A stretch of DNA of 64,000 nt from Gemmatimonadota bacterium (GTDB lineage Bacteria; Gemmatimonadota; Gemmatimonadetes; Gemmatimonadales; GWC2-71-9): NCBI GenBank assembly GCA_025357945.1, contig JANYLJ010000034.1:1-64000 (forward strand), written 5' to 3'. The notes beneath the pieces were generated by a model. It was not told where the DNA came from. It searched no databases and saw nothing but the letters and a program-made list of their open reading frames with translations. Each line of letters starts with the position of its first letter. Position 1 is the first letter of the stretch. Positions 7,187-17,241 of this stretch are shown piece by piece. The translations under genes were made by a program, and so were the position numbers.

Positions 7187-10100
7187 TTACCGCTCGCCAG
7201 CCATACCGGCCGCAGAACCGGGCAGGAACCGGATCGTGAAGACCGCGCCGTTTCCTGAACTGCTTTCGACTCCAATCGTCGCTTGCCATCCTTCGACCAG
7301 GCGGCGAACAATCGCCAGGCCGAGACCAGTTCCACTTGTCGTGGTCGAGAAAGCCGGCTCGAAGATCTGGCCGAGCTGCTCAGTGGGGATCCCCTGCCCG
7401 TTGTCCTCAACTCGGAGGGTGTACCCGGCGAGCACCAGCCGCACCGAGGACGCCCCCGCCTGTCGGGCATTGTCGAGGAGGTTCAGGAGCACCTGGACCA
7501 GTTCTTCGCGGCGGGCGCGCACCGGGCCGGCGACGTCGCCAACCACCTCGATCCGCATCGGCTCCGACCCGAGCGCGAACAACGACGCGAGCTCTGCCGT
7601 CACCGGTTCCAGCCCAATCGATTCCATCGGGGTCGCCCGCTCCGGTGGTGCCCCGTAGCGCGCGAACGAGCGGGCGATCCGATCCAGCCGCTCGATTTCG
7701 GCCAGCAGGCGCTCAGCGGTCTCGTCGACCAGTCGGGGAAAATCGGGCGAATTGTCGGAGCGGACCCTTCTCAGGTGCTGCAGGCCCAGACGCATCGGCG
7801 TGAGCGGGTTCTTGATCTCGTGCGCGACCTGTCGCGCCATTTCGCCCCACGCGACAATCCGCGCCGCACGCGACGCTTCGGTGATGTCGGTGATCGCGAG
7901 CACCAGGCCACCGTCGCCCAGCGGCGCCAGGGTCACGGCGAATCGACGCTCACCCAGCTGAAGCTCGCGACTCTCCGGCGCGCGGGTGCCGCGGCCGAGC
8001 AGCCGGTCGATCCCCTCGACGACCCGTTCCCAGCCATCGGGCAGCTGTGCCGCAAGCAGCTGCCCGAGCCGTACCTGCTGGCCCAGCAGTTCGGCCGCAC
8101 GCGGATTGGCGTGCATCACCTCGCCGAGGGCGTCCACACCGATCACGCCGGTGGCGACGGTGGAGAGAATCGCAGCGGTGCGCGTCCGGCCAGCCTGCAA
8201 CTCCGCCTCGGTGGCACGGAGGTCGCGCTCCATCTGGGTGATCGCTCCGAACACCGGGACGAACTCCGCCGGGACGTCGCCGGCCGGTGGCGGTGATTCG
8301 TGCCGCCCGATGGCCACCGCCGTGCGACGCAACATCTCGATCGGGCGCCCGAGGGCACGCGCGATCACGCCAGCGACGAGCACCGACGCGGCAATGCCGG
8401 CAAGCGTCGAGAGCAGCAGCACGAGCGCCTGGTTGACCTGCTCACTCGCGAGCCCGCTGTCGCCACCCGGGATCGCGACGACCAGTGACCGGCCTGGCAC
8501 CGTCGCGTTGATGATCCCGAGCCGCAACGCCGCTGCGTGCAGCGGGCTCGGCAGCGTGCGCGCCGACGCACCCGGTGTCGCCGCTCCCGTGCGACCGATG
8601 ATCGGCGGCATCAGGCCCAGTTCGGCGAGCATCGAGTCGCTCGCCGCAATCAGCCGGCCCTGTCGGTAGATGCCAACTTCCGCGTTGGCGCTGTCGGCGA
8701 GGAACGCGAGCGATTCGCTCGTCGGCCGCGGCGAATCGGCCACCGCGAGGGCGCCGGCGTCGGTGACGATATGCACGGCCGTCGCGACTTCGGCTTCGTG
8801 CTGGCGCCGCGCATCGCGCTGCAACCGGACCACCGAGAGGAGCGTGAATACGATCGCGGGAACGACGAAGAACGCCATCAGCGCGGTGGCGACCGTGCGC
8901 CGGTACGACTGCCGCAACATCGGTGCGGCGAGCGTGCCCTGCTGCCCCAGGATGCGCTGCAACAGGAGCCAGGCGCCGAGAATCAGGCCGACATTCACCA
9001 GCACGCTCAGCGCCGCGCGGGTGAGGAACGGCGCCGGCGGCAGCATCTCGACGGTCGCGCGGACCACCCGCGGCGGATCGGCCGCCGTCACCACCGCATC
9101 CGCGCTGACGATGCGGTGCGCGCGGCGGAACTGCCCGTCGGGAACCGGACCAATGTCCGACGGGACTGTCACCGTGTACGGCGGATCGCTCGACGACGAC
9201 CGCCACCCGACCAGCAGGCCGAACGTCGTGGGCGCGAAGATCCGCGAGCGCGGACCGATCGTGACGGTCGCGATGGTATCGGGCGCGAGCGGCAGGATGA
9301 GGACCTCGTGATGCCCCACGCGGCGCGAAAGACCGAACCGTCGCGGTTCGCTACCCGCAAGCAGCACCTGCTCCTGCAACTCGGCCCAACCCACCTTGAG
9401 CGAATCGAGCGCAATGAATTCGCGCTGCTGACCGCCGGCGCTCCAGAGCGAGAGATACGTCGGGACGCCGCGGCGGGCGAGTGCGGACGCGCCCCACGCG
9501 GCGTACAGCCGATCGAGCCGCGTCGCGTGTGCCTCGCGTGCCGCGACCGCAAAACTGTCGAGCGCCGCGACCGCAGCCGGATCGGACCCGGCGTTGAGGC
9601 GCCGCAGGTCGGCGTCGGCCAGCTCCATGCGCCGATCAAGCGACACCGACCAGGTCGCCAGCGACGCGAGCACACCCGCCGCCACCGCCAGCGAGATGAG
9701 CCGCATGCGCGGCGGCGTCAGCGGCAGCATCAATCCGATCGGGATCAGCCACAGCGGCGGATACCACGATGCCCAGCCGGCGGTACGCGCCCCCGGGGTC
9801 CACGCCTCGATGCCGACGAGCCCGACCACCAACACGGCGACGATAGCGATCAATCCCCACGCCGTGCCGGCGTCCTCGTCGCCCGGTGCGCGTAGCGGTG
9901 CCAGCGCGACGGCGAGCAAGCCACTCGCGGCGAGGGCGATGATTGCCTCCCACGCGAAGCCGGTCAGCAACGACAACGCCTGCCCTTTCGGCACCACGTC
10001 GCGGGCGAGCAGGACGATCAGCGGCGGAGCGGTGGCGAGCAACAACACCGCCGCCGCCAGTCCGACGACGGTGCGGCGCGCCGGACGCCGCCACAGCGCG

Positions 10101-11101
10101 ATGGCGAGGAGGAGCAGCGCCGAGGCGGCGAGCAGCACCCGCATCCCCTTTGGGCCGAGCGATGGGTTGCCCACGTCCGAACGGGCCAGCGCCCAGAGCG
10201 GCAGGAGAATCGCGCCGGCCCGCACGGCCGGGTGCGACGTTGTGAGCAGAATGACAAGGGCCAGCACCACCAGTCCGGCGGCCACCAGCAGGCGCGCCCG
10301 GATCGCCGCGTGCGCTGAGACCGGTGCCGCCACAGGTCGCATCGCGGCGATGATGCCGGTGACAGCGATTTCCAGGCTGTTGAATTCGACGGTCCCGGCG
10401 AGCGTTGGCGGCCACGTCCAGCGCACGCCATCGCCGCCCGCCGCCGCCAGCGACGAACCCGCGACCGGCAAGCCGGGGAGCGAATCAAGCAGTAGAACAA
10501 CTTGCGCCTGCCGGGTGTTGCGGGTCTCTCGGATTACGAGCATTCTGGCAAATGGCGTACTGACGAGGGCCGCCGGCGGGTCAGCCATGATCGGCTGCAT
10601 GCGGTGCGGACCGGCCACGGCGACCACCGTATCGCCGGCGATGACGGCGACCGCGCTCTCCACATCGCTGTTGCTGACGAAGTCGCTGAGGTCGGGCGCT
10701 CCCGCCGGCGAGCTCGTCCCGACACGGTCCAACGCAAGATTCGCCGTGTGCCTGGCCGCGGCGATCGAGGACCGGAGCAGGCGATCGCGCTGAAGGGTCG
10801 CGCTGCGAACCGCCTCGGCCTGCAACGCGCCAGCGTGCCAAGCCGAATGTCCCATCATACCACCCGCGGCCCCGGATGCGATCGCCAGCACTGCCAGACC
10901 AATCGCGAGGCCGCGCGCGCCTGGTCCTTGCTGCAGCCAGGCGACAACGGCGAGGATCAGGGCCGCGAGGGTCACGGCGGCGAGCCACACCCAGGCAGCT
11001 TGGAGGGCGGCCTCGCCAGCCAGCAGGACGACCGCCGCGACCCCGAGCCAAAGAATGAGGCGGAAGCCGGGTCGGTCGGATGTATCAGCTTGAAACTTCA
11101 C
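7187..11101 (-). CDS. Very large membrane sensor histidine kinase (NtrY-like)
   Basis: 1304 residues. The first ~470 residues carry about ten hydrophobic segments, an unusually large membrane part. A predicted extracytoplasmic stretch follows at about 480-690, then more membrane segments and a HAMP linker near 900, a PAS-like domain at about 960-1060, HisKA with phospho-accepting His in VAHEIKNPLTP (about residue 1092), and HATPase_c with LLNLLDNARQAG, DNGQGIP and TGLGLAI. The HEIKNPLTP form is typical of NtrY-type kinases, whose partners are often sigma-54 activators of the NtrX type. No response regulator is adjacent. The stop TAA is immediately followed by the lipoprotein start. Confidence 0.9.
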   Translation of the reverse strand: MKFQADTSDRPGFRLILWLGVAAVVLLAGEAALQAAWVWLAAVTLAALILAVVAWLQQGPGARGLAIGLAVLAIASGAAGGMMGHSAWHAGALQAEAVRSATLQRDRLLRSSIAAARHTANLALDRVGTSSPAGAPDLSDFVSNSDVESAVAVIAGDTVVAVAGPHRMQPIMADPPAALVSTPFARMLVIRETRNTRQAQVVLLLDSLPGLPVAGSSLAAAGGDGVRWTWPPTLAGTVEFNSLEIAVTGIIAAMRPVAAPVSAHAAIRARLLVAAGLVVLALVILLTTSHPAVRAGAILLPLWALARSDVGNPSLGPKGMRVLLAASALLLLAIALWRRPARRTVVGLAAAVLLLATAPPLIVLLARDVVPKGQALSLLTGFAWEAIIALAASGLLAVALAPLRAPGDEDAGTAWGLIAIVAVLVVGLVGIEAWTPGARTAGWASWYPPLWLIPIGLMLPLTPPRMRLISLAVAAGVLASLATWSVSLDRRMELADADLRRLNAGSDPAAVAALDSFAVAAREAHATRLDRLYAAWGASALARRGVPTYLSLWSAGGQQREFIALDSLKVGWAELQEQVLLAGSEPRRFGLSRRVGHHEVLILPLAPDTIATVTIGPRSRIFAPTTFGLLVGWRSSSSDPPYTVTVPSDIGPVPDGQFRRAHRIVSADAVVTAADPPRVVRATVEMLPPAPFLTRAALSVLVNVGLILGAWLLLQRILGQQGTLAAPMLRQSYRRTVATALMAFFVVPAIVFTLLSVVRLQRDARRQHEAEVATAVHIVTDAGALAVADSPRPTSESLAFLADSANAEVGIYRQGRLIAASDSMLAELGLMPPIIGRTGAATPGASARTLPSPLHAAALRLGIINATVPGRSLVVAIPGGDSGLASEQVNQALVLLLSTLAGIAASVLVAGVIARALGRPIEMLRRTAVAIGRHESPPPAGDVPAEFVPVFGAITQMERDLRATEAELQAGRTRTAAILSTVATGVIGVDALGEVMHANPRAAELLGQQVRLGQLLAAQLPDGWERVVEGIDRLLGRGTRAPESRELQLGERRFAVTLAPLGDGGLVLAITDITEASRAARIVAWGEMARQVAHEIKNPLTPMRLGLQHLRRVRSDNSPDFPRLVDETAERLLAEIERLDRIARSFARYGAPPERATPMESIGLEPVTAELASLFALGSEPMRIEVVGDVAGPVRARREELVQVLLNLLDNARQAGASSVRLVLAGYTLRVEDNGQGIPTEQLGQIFEPAFSTTTSGTGLGLAIVRRLVEGWQATIGVESSSGNGAVFTIRFLPGSAAGMAGER

Positions 11102-11159
11102 GCTACGGTCGCCGTAGGTGCCAACGTTGGAACCTCATAACACCTGTGAAGGACGGAAC

Positions 11160-12686
11160 ATGCTCGCTCGTCGAATGGCCGGTGCGGTGCTCGCCCTGCT
11201 TGTCGTCGCCTTGCCGATCGCAGCCCAAGGCCCCGGCGCGGTGCCGCGCGAGCTCTCATTGGCGCAGGCGCTCGAGCTGGCCCGGGCAAACAACCCCACG
11301 TATCGCCAGTCGCAGATGACGGCCGACCCCGCCGCGGAAGCCGTCAAGGCGGCCAACTGGGCGAGGCTGCCGACGCTGGGTGTGAGCAGCGGCATCACGT
11401 ACGCCGGCGCCGGCAGTTCCACGTTTGGGGGCGCCACCTTCACCCAGCGTTCGCCGACGGTGTCGTCGAGCTACAACTTTTCCGCCAACTGGCAGCTCAA
11501 TGCCCGGACATTCATCACGCCGTCGATCCAGCGCGCCCAGCAGCGGGTGACCGACGAAAACATCGCGGCCGCCGGGGTCACGCTCGTATCCGACGTCACT
11601 TCACAATACCTCACCTCGTTGCGCGCCGCCGCGGTGGTTGGCGTGGCGGTCCAGCAACTCGTGCGGGACACCCAGTTCCTGGCCCTTGCCAAGGCGCGGC
11701 AGCAGGTTGGCCAGGGCACGCTGATCGACGTGTTGTCGGCACAAACCGCCATGGCCTCGGCCCAGGTGCAGCTGCTGCAAACGCAGCAGGCGGCCACACA
11801 GGCCAAGATCGAACTGCTGCGACGGCTCGGTCTTCCGGCGGATGCCGCCGTGGATGCGATCGCGCTGAGCGAGCCGTTCCCGCTGGTCGAACCGAAGTTC
11901 GAACTGCAGACGCTGCGCACGATGGCGCACGAATCGAATCCCGCCATTCGCTCGGCGCAGGAATCCCAACGCGCCGGTCAGCTCAGCACCAAGGCCGCAC
12001 GGTTGGACCGGTTGCCGTCGTTCTCGATCAACACCGGACTGAGCGGCTACACCCAGCAATTCACCAACGAGAACATCCTGCTCAACAATCGGGTGCTGTC
12101 GGCGCAGGCGGCGGAGGCGAACTGCGCCTTCCAGAATGAGATCCTCGCGCGCCTGACGTCACCGATCCCGGGTGGCATCATCGCCGACTGCAAGGCGTTC
12201 GCGGGCCTGGACGCCAGCGGCAACGCGCTCCTGCCGAGCATCTCGCAGGGCATTCACGACAACAATAGCGTCTTCCCGTTCAAGTTCACCCGGCAGCCGG
12301 TGTCGGTCAGCTTTGGCGTCTCGCTGCCAATCTGGGATGGCTACAGTCGATCGCTGCGGGTGTCGCAGGCCGCCGCAGCGGAGGACCAGGCCCGTGAGAA
12401 CGTCCGGGCCCAGCAGCTGCTCACCGACGCCCAGATCCAGAGCCAGCTCCTGACGGTGCGCACGGCGTGGGCGCGGATGCAGATCCAGGACAGCAACCGG
12501 GCCACCGCGCGCCAGCAGCTGCAACTGGCGCAGGATCGCTACCGGATCGGCAACGGCACGGCGCTCGAAATCGCCGACGCGCAGAACGCCGTGACCCAGT
12601 CCGAAGCCGACTACGTTACCGCCGTGTACGACTACCACCTCGCGGTCGCCGGCCTCGAAGCTGCCGTCGGCCGCCCCCTTCGTTGA
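11160..12686 (+). CDS. TolC-family outer-membrane efflux protein
   Basis: 508 residues. The ATG at 11160 follows GAAGGACGG and begins a signal peptide (LARRMAG, a hydrophobic core, AAQ). Two OEP repeats follow, the first starting LSLAQALELARANNP; long helical stretches rich in Gln and Ala (QTAMASAQVQLLQTQQAA) form the coiled-coil barrel typical of TolC. It would supply the outer-membrane exit for the adaptor and ABC permeases encoded next. It is the first gene of a long co-directional operon and is divergent from the large kinase, with a short shared promoter region. Confidence 0.93.
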   Translation: MLARRMAGAVLALLVVALPIAAQGPGAVPRELSLAQALELARANNPTYRQSQMTADPAAEAVKAANWARLPTLGVSSGITYAGAGSSTFGGATFTQRSPTVSSSYNFSANWQLNARTFITPSIQRAQQRVTDENIAAAGVTLVSDVTSQYLTSLRAAAVVGVAVQQLVRDTQFLALAKARQQVGQGTLIDVLSAQTAMASAQVQLLQTQQAATQAKIELLRRLGLPADAAVDAIALSEPFPLVEPKFELQTLRTMAHESNPAIRSAQESQRAGQLSTKAARLDRLPSFSINTGLSGYTQQFTNENILLNNRVLSAQAAEANCAFQNEILARLTSPIPGGIIADCKAFAGLDASGNALLPSISQGIHDNNSVFPFKFTRQPVSVSFGVSLPIWDGYSRSLRVSQAAAAEDQARENVRAQQLLTDAQIQSQLLTVRTAWARMQIQDSNRATARQQLQLAQDRYRIGNGTALEIADAQNAVTQSEADYVTAVYDYHLAVAGLEAAVGRPLR

Positions 12687-12699
12687 GAGGATCGCACTG

Positions 12700-13995
12700 A
12701 TGTCGCGTGGAGCCAAACTCGGACTGTTCGCAGTGATCGCGGTCGTGGTGATTGCCGGGCTGGTGATGGCGGGCAGCGCCCGGAAGGCCAACCGCGCAAC
12801 CGACGTTCGCATGGAAGCGGTCGGCCGGCGAGACCTCGTGGCGGCGGTGACGTCCAGCGGCCAGATCGAAGCCAAGAGCCAGGTCTCGCTCTCGTCGGAA
12901 GTCACGGCGCGCATCCTCAAGATCCATGTCAAGGAGGGCGACATGGTGAAGGCGGGCGAGCTGCTTGTCGAACTCGACCAGGCGCAGTTCAAGGGTGCCG
13001 TGGACCGGAGCGAGGCCGGGCTGGCGCAAGCCAACGCCGCGACCGTCCAGGCCACCGCCAACCGCGATCAGTCGAAGCGGGGGCTGGATCGCCAGCGCGA
13101 GCTGAAGAAGACGTCGCCGAACCTGGTGACCGATGAGTCGGTGGAACTCGCCGACCAGACGTTCAAGGTCGCCGAGGCGAACCTCAAGTCATCGCAGGCC
13201 CAGATGGCGCAGGCGACCGCGTCGGTGAAGGAAGCGAAGGACAACCTCGCCCGGACGATGCTCTACTCGCCGATCGCCGGACGCGTCGTCCGGCTCGCGG
13301 TCCAGGAGGGTGAGGTCGCGGTGCCGGGGACGTTCTCCAAGGAGACCGGCCTGCTGATGCGCATCGCCGACCTGTCCGTGATCCTGGCGAAGGTCAAGGT
13401 CGATGAGACCGACATCGTGCGGCTCGCGCTCAACGACTCGGTCTCCGTGACGATCGACGCCTTCCCCGATACGGCGTTCGTCGGTCGCGTCACCAAGATC
13501 GGCAACAGCGCGACCACGGCAACCACCACCGGTACCAGCACCGACAAGGCGGTGGACTTCGAGGTGGAAGTCACGCTCGCCAATCCGCCGCACGATGTGC
13601 GGCCCGATCTCAGCATGACGTCGCGGATCATCACCAGCGTGCGCAAGGGGGCGCTCAGCATCCCGATCATTGCGCTCACGGCGCGTGCCCTGCCAAACAC
13701 CGCCGGTGACGCGAAAGCCGCGACGCCGATCGCCGCCACCGCGCCGGCGATGCCGGGGGACACGACCAGGAAGAAGGCCAAGGAGCAGGAAGGCGTGTTC
13801 GTGGTGCAGAACGGCATCGCGCGCTTCCGCCCGGTCAAGGTCGGCATCACCGGCGACGACTACGTCGAGGTGCTCGATGGGCTGAAGGAAGGCGAAACCG
13901 TGGTGGCCGGGACGTACCAGGCGATCCGCGACATGAAGGATTCGACCCGCGTGAAAGCCGCGCCCACGACCGGCTCGGAGGTCAAGAAGCCGTGA
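12700..13995 (+). CDS. HlyD/MacA-type periplasmic adaptor
   Basis: 431 residues. There is an N-terminal membrane anchor (residues 5-25), then biotinyl-lipoyl half-motifs ([29 protein letters not shown]) around a long coiled-coil hairpin at about 100-195, the second half-motif ([17 protein letters not shown]), a beta-barrel domain and a membrane-proximal domain. It bridges the ABC permease and TolC. An alanine/threonine-rich insert near residues 335-365 is unusual. The stop overlaps the ATPase start as GTGA. Confidence 0.92.
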   Translation: MSRGAKLGLFAVIAVVVIAGLVMAGSARKANRATDVRMEAVGRRDLVAAVTSSGQIEAKSQVSLSSEVTARILKIHVKEGDMVKAGELLVELDQAQFKGAVDRSEAGLAQANAATVQATANRDQSKRGLDRQRELKKTSPNLVTDESVELADQTFKVAEANLKSSQAQMAQATASVKEAKDNLARTMLYSPIAGRVVRLAVQEGEVAVPGTFSKETGLLMRIADLSVILAKVKVDETDIVRLALNDSVSVTIDAFPDTAFVGRVTKIGNSATTATTTGTSTDKAVDFEVEVTLANPPHDVRPDLSMTSRIITSVRKGALSIPIIALTARALPNTAGDAKAATPIAATAPAMPGDTTRKKAKEQEGVFVVQNGIARFRPVKVGITGDDYVEVLDGLKEGETVVAGTYQAIRDMKDSTRVKAAPTTGSEVKKP

Positions 13996-14708
13996 CCGAT
14001 GACGTCATCATCAAGTTGGCAGGGATCACGCGCGAGTACACGATGGGCACCGAACAGGTTCGGGCGCTGCGGGGGATCGACCTCGAGATTCGCCGGAACG
14101 AATATGTGGCGATCATGGGGCCGTCCGGCTCGGGCAAGTCGACGATGATGAACCTGCTGGGGTGCCTCGACACGCCGACCGGCGGGCGCTACTGGCTCAA
14201 CGGTCACGAAGCCTCGCAGATGAAGGACGACGACCTCGCCCGGGTGCGCAACAAGGAAATCGGCTTCGTGTTCCAGACCTTCAACCTGCTCCCCCGCGCC
14301 TCGGCGCTCGCGAACGTCGAGCTGCCGCTCGTGTACGCCGGCGCGTCCGGCCGGGACCGCCGACGCCGCGCGGAACAGGCGCTGCAGCGGGTCGGCCTCG
14401 GTGACCGGATGCACCACAAGCCGAACGAACTGTCGGGTGGCCAGCGCCAGCGCGTCGCGATCGCCCGGGCGCTGGTGAACAATCCGTCGATCCTCCTCGC
14501 CGACGAACCAACCGGCAACCTCGACTCGACCACCAGCGAAGAGATCATGCGCGTGTTCGGGGCGCTGCACTCGCAGGGCCAGACCGTGGTGATCGTGACC
14601 CATGAGCCCGACATTGCCGCGCATGCCCATCGGGTTGTCATGCTCCGCGACGGCCGGGTGGATAGCGATCGGATTAATCCGCCGCGCGCGACGGGTGTGG
14701 CCGCGTAA
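13992..14708 (+). CDS. ABC transporter ATP-binding protein (MacB/LolD-type)
   Basis: 238 residues, starting at a GTG that overlaps the adaptor stop. Walker A is GPSGSGKST (about 41-49), the Q-loop is [22 protein letters not shown], the ABC signature is LSGGQRQR, Walker B is [12 protein letters not shown], and the H-loop is VIVTHE. The sequence matches the LolD/MacB/FtsE type that energises mechanotransmission permeases. It is the only ATPase in the operon for four permease genes, so it must serve more than one permease pair unless another subunit is encoded elsewhere. Confidence 0.94.
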   Translation: MTDDVIIKLAGITREYTMGTEQVRALRGIDLEIRRNEYVAIMGPSGSGKSTMMNLLGCLDTPTGGRYWLNGHEASQMKDDDLARVRNKEIGFVFQTFNLLPRASALANVELPLVYAGASGRDRRRRAEQALQRVGLGDRMHHKPNELSGGQRQRVAIARALVNNPSILLADEPTGNLDSTTSEEIMRVFGALHSQGQTVVIVTHEPDIAAHAHRVVMLRDGRVDSDRINPPRATGVAA

Positions 14709-14709
14709 G

Positions 14710-15951
14710 ATGCCGCTTCTCGAGGCGGTCCGGCTTGCCTTGTCGTCGATCCGCGCGCAGAAACTGAAGAGCTTCTTCTCGCTGGTCGGCGTGCTCATCG
14801 GTGTCACGTTCCTGATCGCCGTCGTGTCGATCGTCCAGGGCATGAACGTGTACATGACCGACAAATTCGCCGGCGCGCTGATCGGCGTGAACACCTTCCA
14901 GCTCCGCCAGACGCCGAACTTCACGATGGGCAACACCACCGAGGCGCAGTGGCGGGAGTGGCAGCGCCGCCCGCGCATCACGATCGAGGACGCGGCGTAC
15001 GTCGAGTCGCACATGAAAACACCGGTGATCTTCGCCCGATCGGGGTACGACCGACGCGGCGTGGCGTGGCAGGGAAAGCTGGCGAAGGACATCACGCTCA
15101 ACACCGTGGATGCCGAATTCTTCCAGATCAAACACTGGAACATCGCCGAGGGTCGCGCCTTCACCCCGCAGGAGGTGAACGCGAACGCCGAGGTCGCCGT
15201 ACTGGGGTGGGAACTGGCCCAGCGGCTCTTCAATGGGCGCGACCCGCTGGGTCAGACCATCAGCATCGGCGGGCTGCCACACCGGGTGATCGGCGTGGTC
15301 GAAAAACAGGGCAACCTCTTCGGCATCTCGATGGACAAGTTTGTCGTCACGCCGATCACCTCCCCAGCGCGCCGGCTGACCAACCGCCCGCATGTCATCG
15401 ACGACCTGCAGATCCAGGCCACCAATCCGGCGCTGATGCGCGCCGCGATCGAGGAGGTCGGCGAGCTCATGCGGGTGCGCCGCGGCCTCAAGCCGAGCCA
15501 GCCCGACAACTTCCAGATCCAGACCGCTGAGGGCGCCCTCAGCGCCTGGGACAAGATTTCCAGGATCCTCTTTCTCGCGCTGCCGGGGCTGGTCGGGATC
15601 TCGCTGGTCGTCGGTGGCATCGTGATCATGAACATCATGTTGATGTCGGTGGTGGAACGGACCCGTGAGATCGGCATTCGCAAGGCGCTGGGGGCGAAGC
15701 GGAGCGACATCATGGCGCAGTTCGTCGTCGAGTCGGCGACATTGTCACTCACCGGCGCCGCGATGGGCATCGTCGCCGGCATCCTGCTGGCGTTCGTCAT
15801 CCGGGCCGTGACCCCGCTGCCAGCCGCCGTGGCGCCGTGGTCGATCGGGCTCGGCGTCGGACTCGGCATCCTGGTCGGCATGGTCGCCGGCGTGTATCCC
15901 GCGCGCCAGGCGTCGCGCATGGACCCGATCATCGCCCTGGGGCACGAATGA
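14710..15951 (+). CDS. MacB/FtsX-type ABC permease, type A copy 1
   Basis: 413 residues. One transmembrane segment lies near the N-terminus (FFSLVGVLIGVTFLIAVVSI), followed by a large MacB_PCD periplasmic domain (about 45-270), then three membrane helices with the FtsX signature (MLMSVVERTREIGIRKALGAK). It pairs in sequence with the permease at 17242: both begin MPxxEAxRLA and carry QGMN and IGxNxFQ(L/V)R after the first helix. The ATG is just downstream of the ATPase TAA and its TGA overlaps the next ATG. Confidence 0.93.
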   Translation: MPLLEAVRLALSSIRAQKLKSFFSLVGVLIGVTFLIAVVSIVQGMNVYMTDKFAGALIGVNTFQLRQTPNFTMGNTTEAQWREWQRRPRITIEDAAYVESHMKTPVIFARSGYDRRGVAWQGKLAKDITLNTVDAEFFQIKHWNIAEGRAFTPQEVNANAEVAVLGWELAQRLFNGRDPLGQTISIGGLPHRVIGVVEKQGNLFGISMDKFVVTPITSPARRLTNRPHVIDDLQIQATNPALMRAAIEEVGELMRVRRGLKPSQPDNFQIQTAEGALSAWDKISRILFLALPGLVGISLVVGGIVIMNIMLMSVVERTREIGIRKALGAKRSDIMAQFVVESATLSLTGAAMGIVAGILLAFVIRAVTPLPAAVAPWSIGLGVGLGILVGMVAGVYPARQASRMDPIIALGHE

Positions 15952-17216
15952 GCACGCTCGGACGGGGCAACTTGCTGGCGCGTGCCTTCGAAGGGGTGAC
16001 GCTCGCGATCAGCGCGGTACGCGCGAACAAGATGCGGGCGTCGCTCACCATCCTCGGCATCGCCATCGGCGTGATGGTCGTCATCGCCATGGCGTCCACG
16101 ATCACCGGGATCCAGCGGTCGGTCAGCGACATCGTGTCGCAGGCCGGGCCAAAAACGTTTTACGTCATGCGCTTCTTCCGGGATGGCATTCAGATCTCGG
16201 ATGGGTCGGATGAGATGTCGCCGTGGCGACGCCGGCCGCGGCTGTCACGCGGCGAGGCCGAACTGATCCGGCGGCTGCCGGCGATCGAGGACGTCAATGT
16301 CCGGGAGAACGCCTCGTCGCGGATCGCCTACGGCACGACCAGTTCGGATAATGTCAGCGTGCAGGGGATGGACCCCAGCTGGATTCGCGTGGACGGCGGG
16401 TCGATGGCGGAGGGCCGCAACTTCAACGCCGTCGAGAACGCGTCGGGCGCGTATGTGGTCGTCCTGAACGAAAAGGCGGCGACGACCCTCTTCGTCCGGG
16501 GCCAGGACGCAGTGGGCAAGATCATCAAGATCTTCGGGGTGCCGTTCACGGTCATCGGGGTGTACCACGACCCGACCGGCCTCTTCCAGGACGGCGGCGG
16601 CAGCCCGAATGTGGTGATTCCGCACGAAACGTTCGTGAAGGCGGCCGACTTCGCGCGCGGCTGGGTGAACATCGCCGTGTTCCCCAGGGCGGAGGTCAGT
16701 CAGCCGGTGGCGATGGACCAGGTGGTGTCGGCGCTGCGGGTACACCGCGGCCTCAAGCCCGGCCAGGAGAATAATTTCGATGTCATCTCCGGCGACAAGT
16801 TCCTGGAGAGCTTCAACAGCATGACACAGGGCTTCTTCCTGGCGATGCTGGCGCTCTCGAGCGTCGGCCTGATGGTGGGCGGCGTCGGCGTGGTGGCGAT
16901 CATGATGATCTCGGTCACGGAACGCACGCGGGAGATCGGTGTCCGCATGGCGCTGGGCGCCACCCGGGGCGAAATCCTCTTCCAGTTCCTCGTGGAGGCC
17001 GCCACCCTGACGGTCATCGGCGGCATGGTCGGGATGCTGATGGGCGGACTGATTGCGTACGGCGTCAACCGGTTCACGCCGATTCCTGCCGCGATTCCGC
17101 TCTGGTCGGTGGCCGCAGCGCTCATCGCCTCGGCCGTGACCGGGATCTTCTTCGGTCTGTACCCGGCGAACAAGGCGGCCCGGCTCGATCCGGTGGAGGC
17201 ATTGCGGTACGAGTAG
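15948..17216 (+). CDS. MacB/FtsX-type ABC permease, type B copy 1
   Basis: 422 residues with the same architecture as its neighbour: a first helix at about 30-50, a periplasmic domain, then three C-terminal helices and MISVTERTREIGVRMALGAT. It resembles the permease at 18490 more than the adjacent one (FEGVTLAISAVR before the first helix, GPKTFYVMRFF after it), so the two kinds alternate. The start overlaps the preceding stop (ATGA). It probably forms a heterodimer with the type A copy; this is inferred from order and overlap. Confidence 0.92.
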   Translation: MSTLGRGNLLARAFEGVTLAISAVRANKMRASLTILGIAIGVMVVIAMASTITGIQRSVSDIVSQAGPKTFYVMRFFRDGIQISDGSDEMSPWRRRPRLSRGEAELIRRLPAIEDVNVRENASSRIAYGTTSSDNVSVQGMDPSWIRVDGGSMAEGRNFNAVENASGAYVVVLNEKAATTLFVRGQDAVGKIIKIFGVPFTVIGVYHDPTGLFQDGGGSPNVVIPHETFVKAADFARGWVNIAVFPRAEVSQPVAMDQVVSALRVHRGLKPGQENNFDVISGDKFLESFNSMTQGFFLAMLALSSVGLMVGGVGVVAIMMISVTERTREIGVRMALGATRGEILFQFLVEAATLTVIGGMVGMLMGGLIAYGVNRFTPIPAAIPLWSVAAALIASAVTGIFFGLYPANKAARLDPVEALRYE

Positions 17217-17241
17217 CCGGTGAGCGGATTACCTTTCGGCA

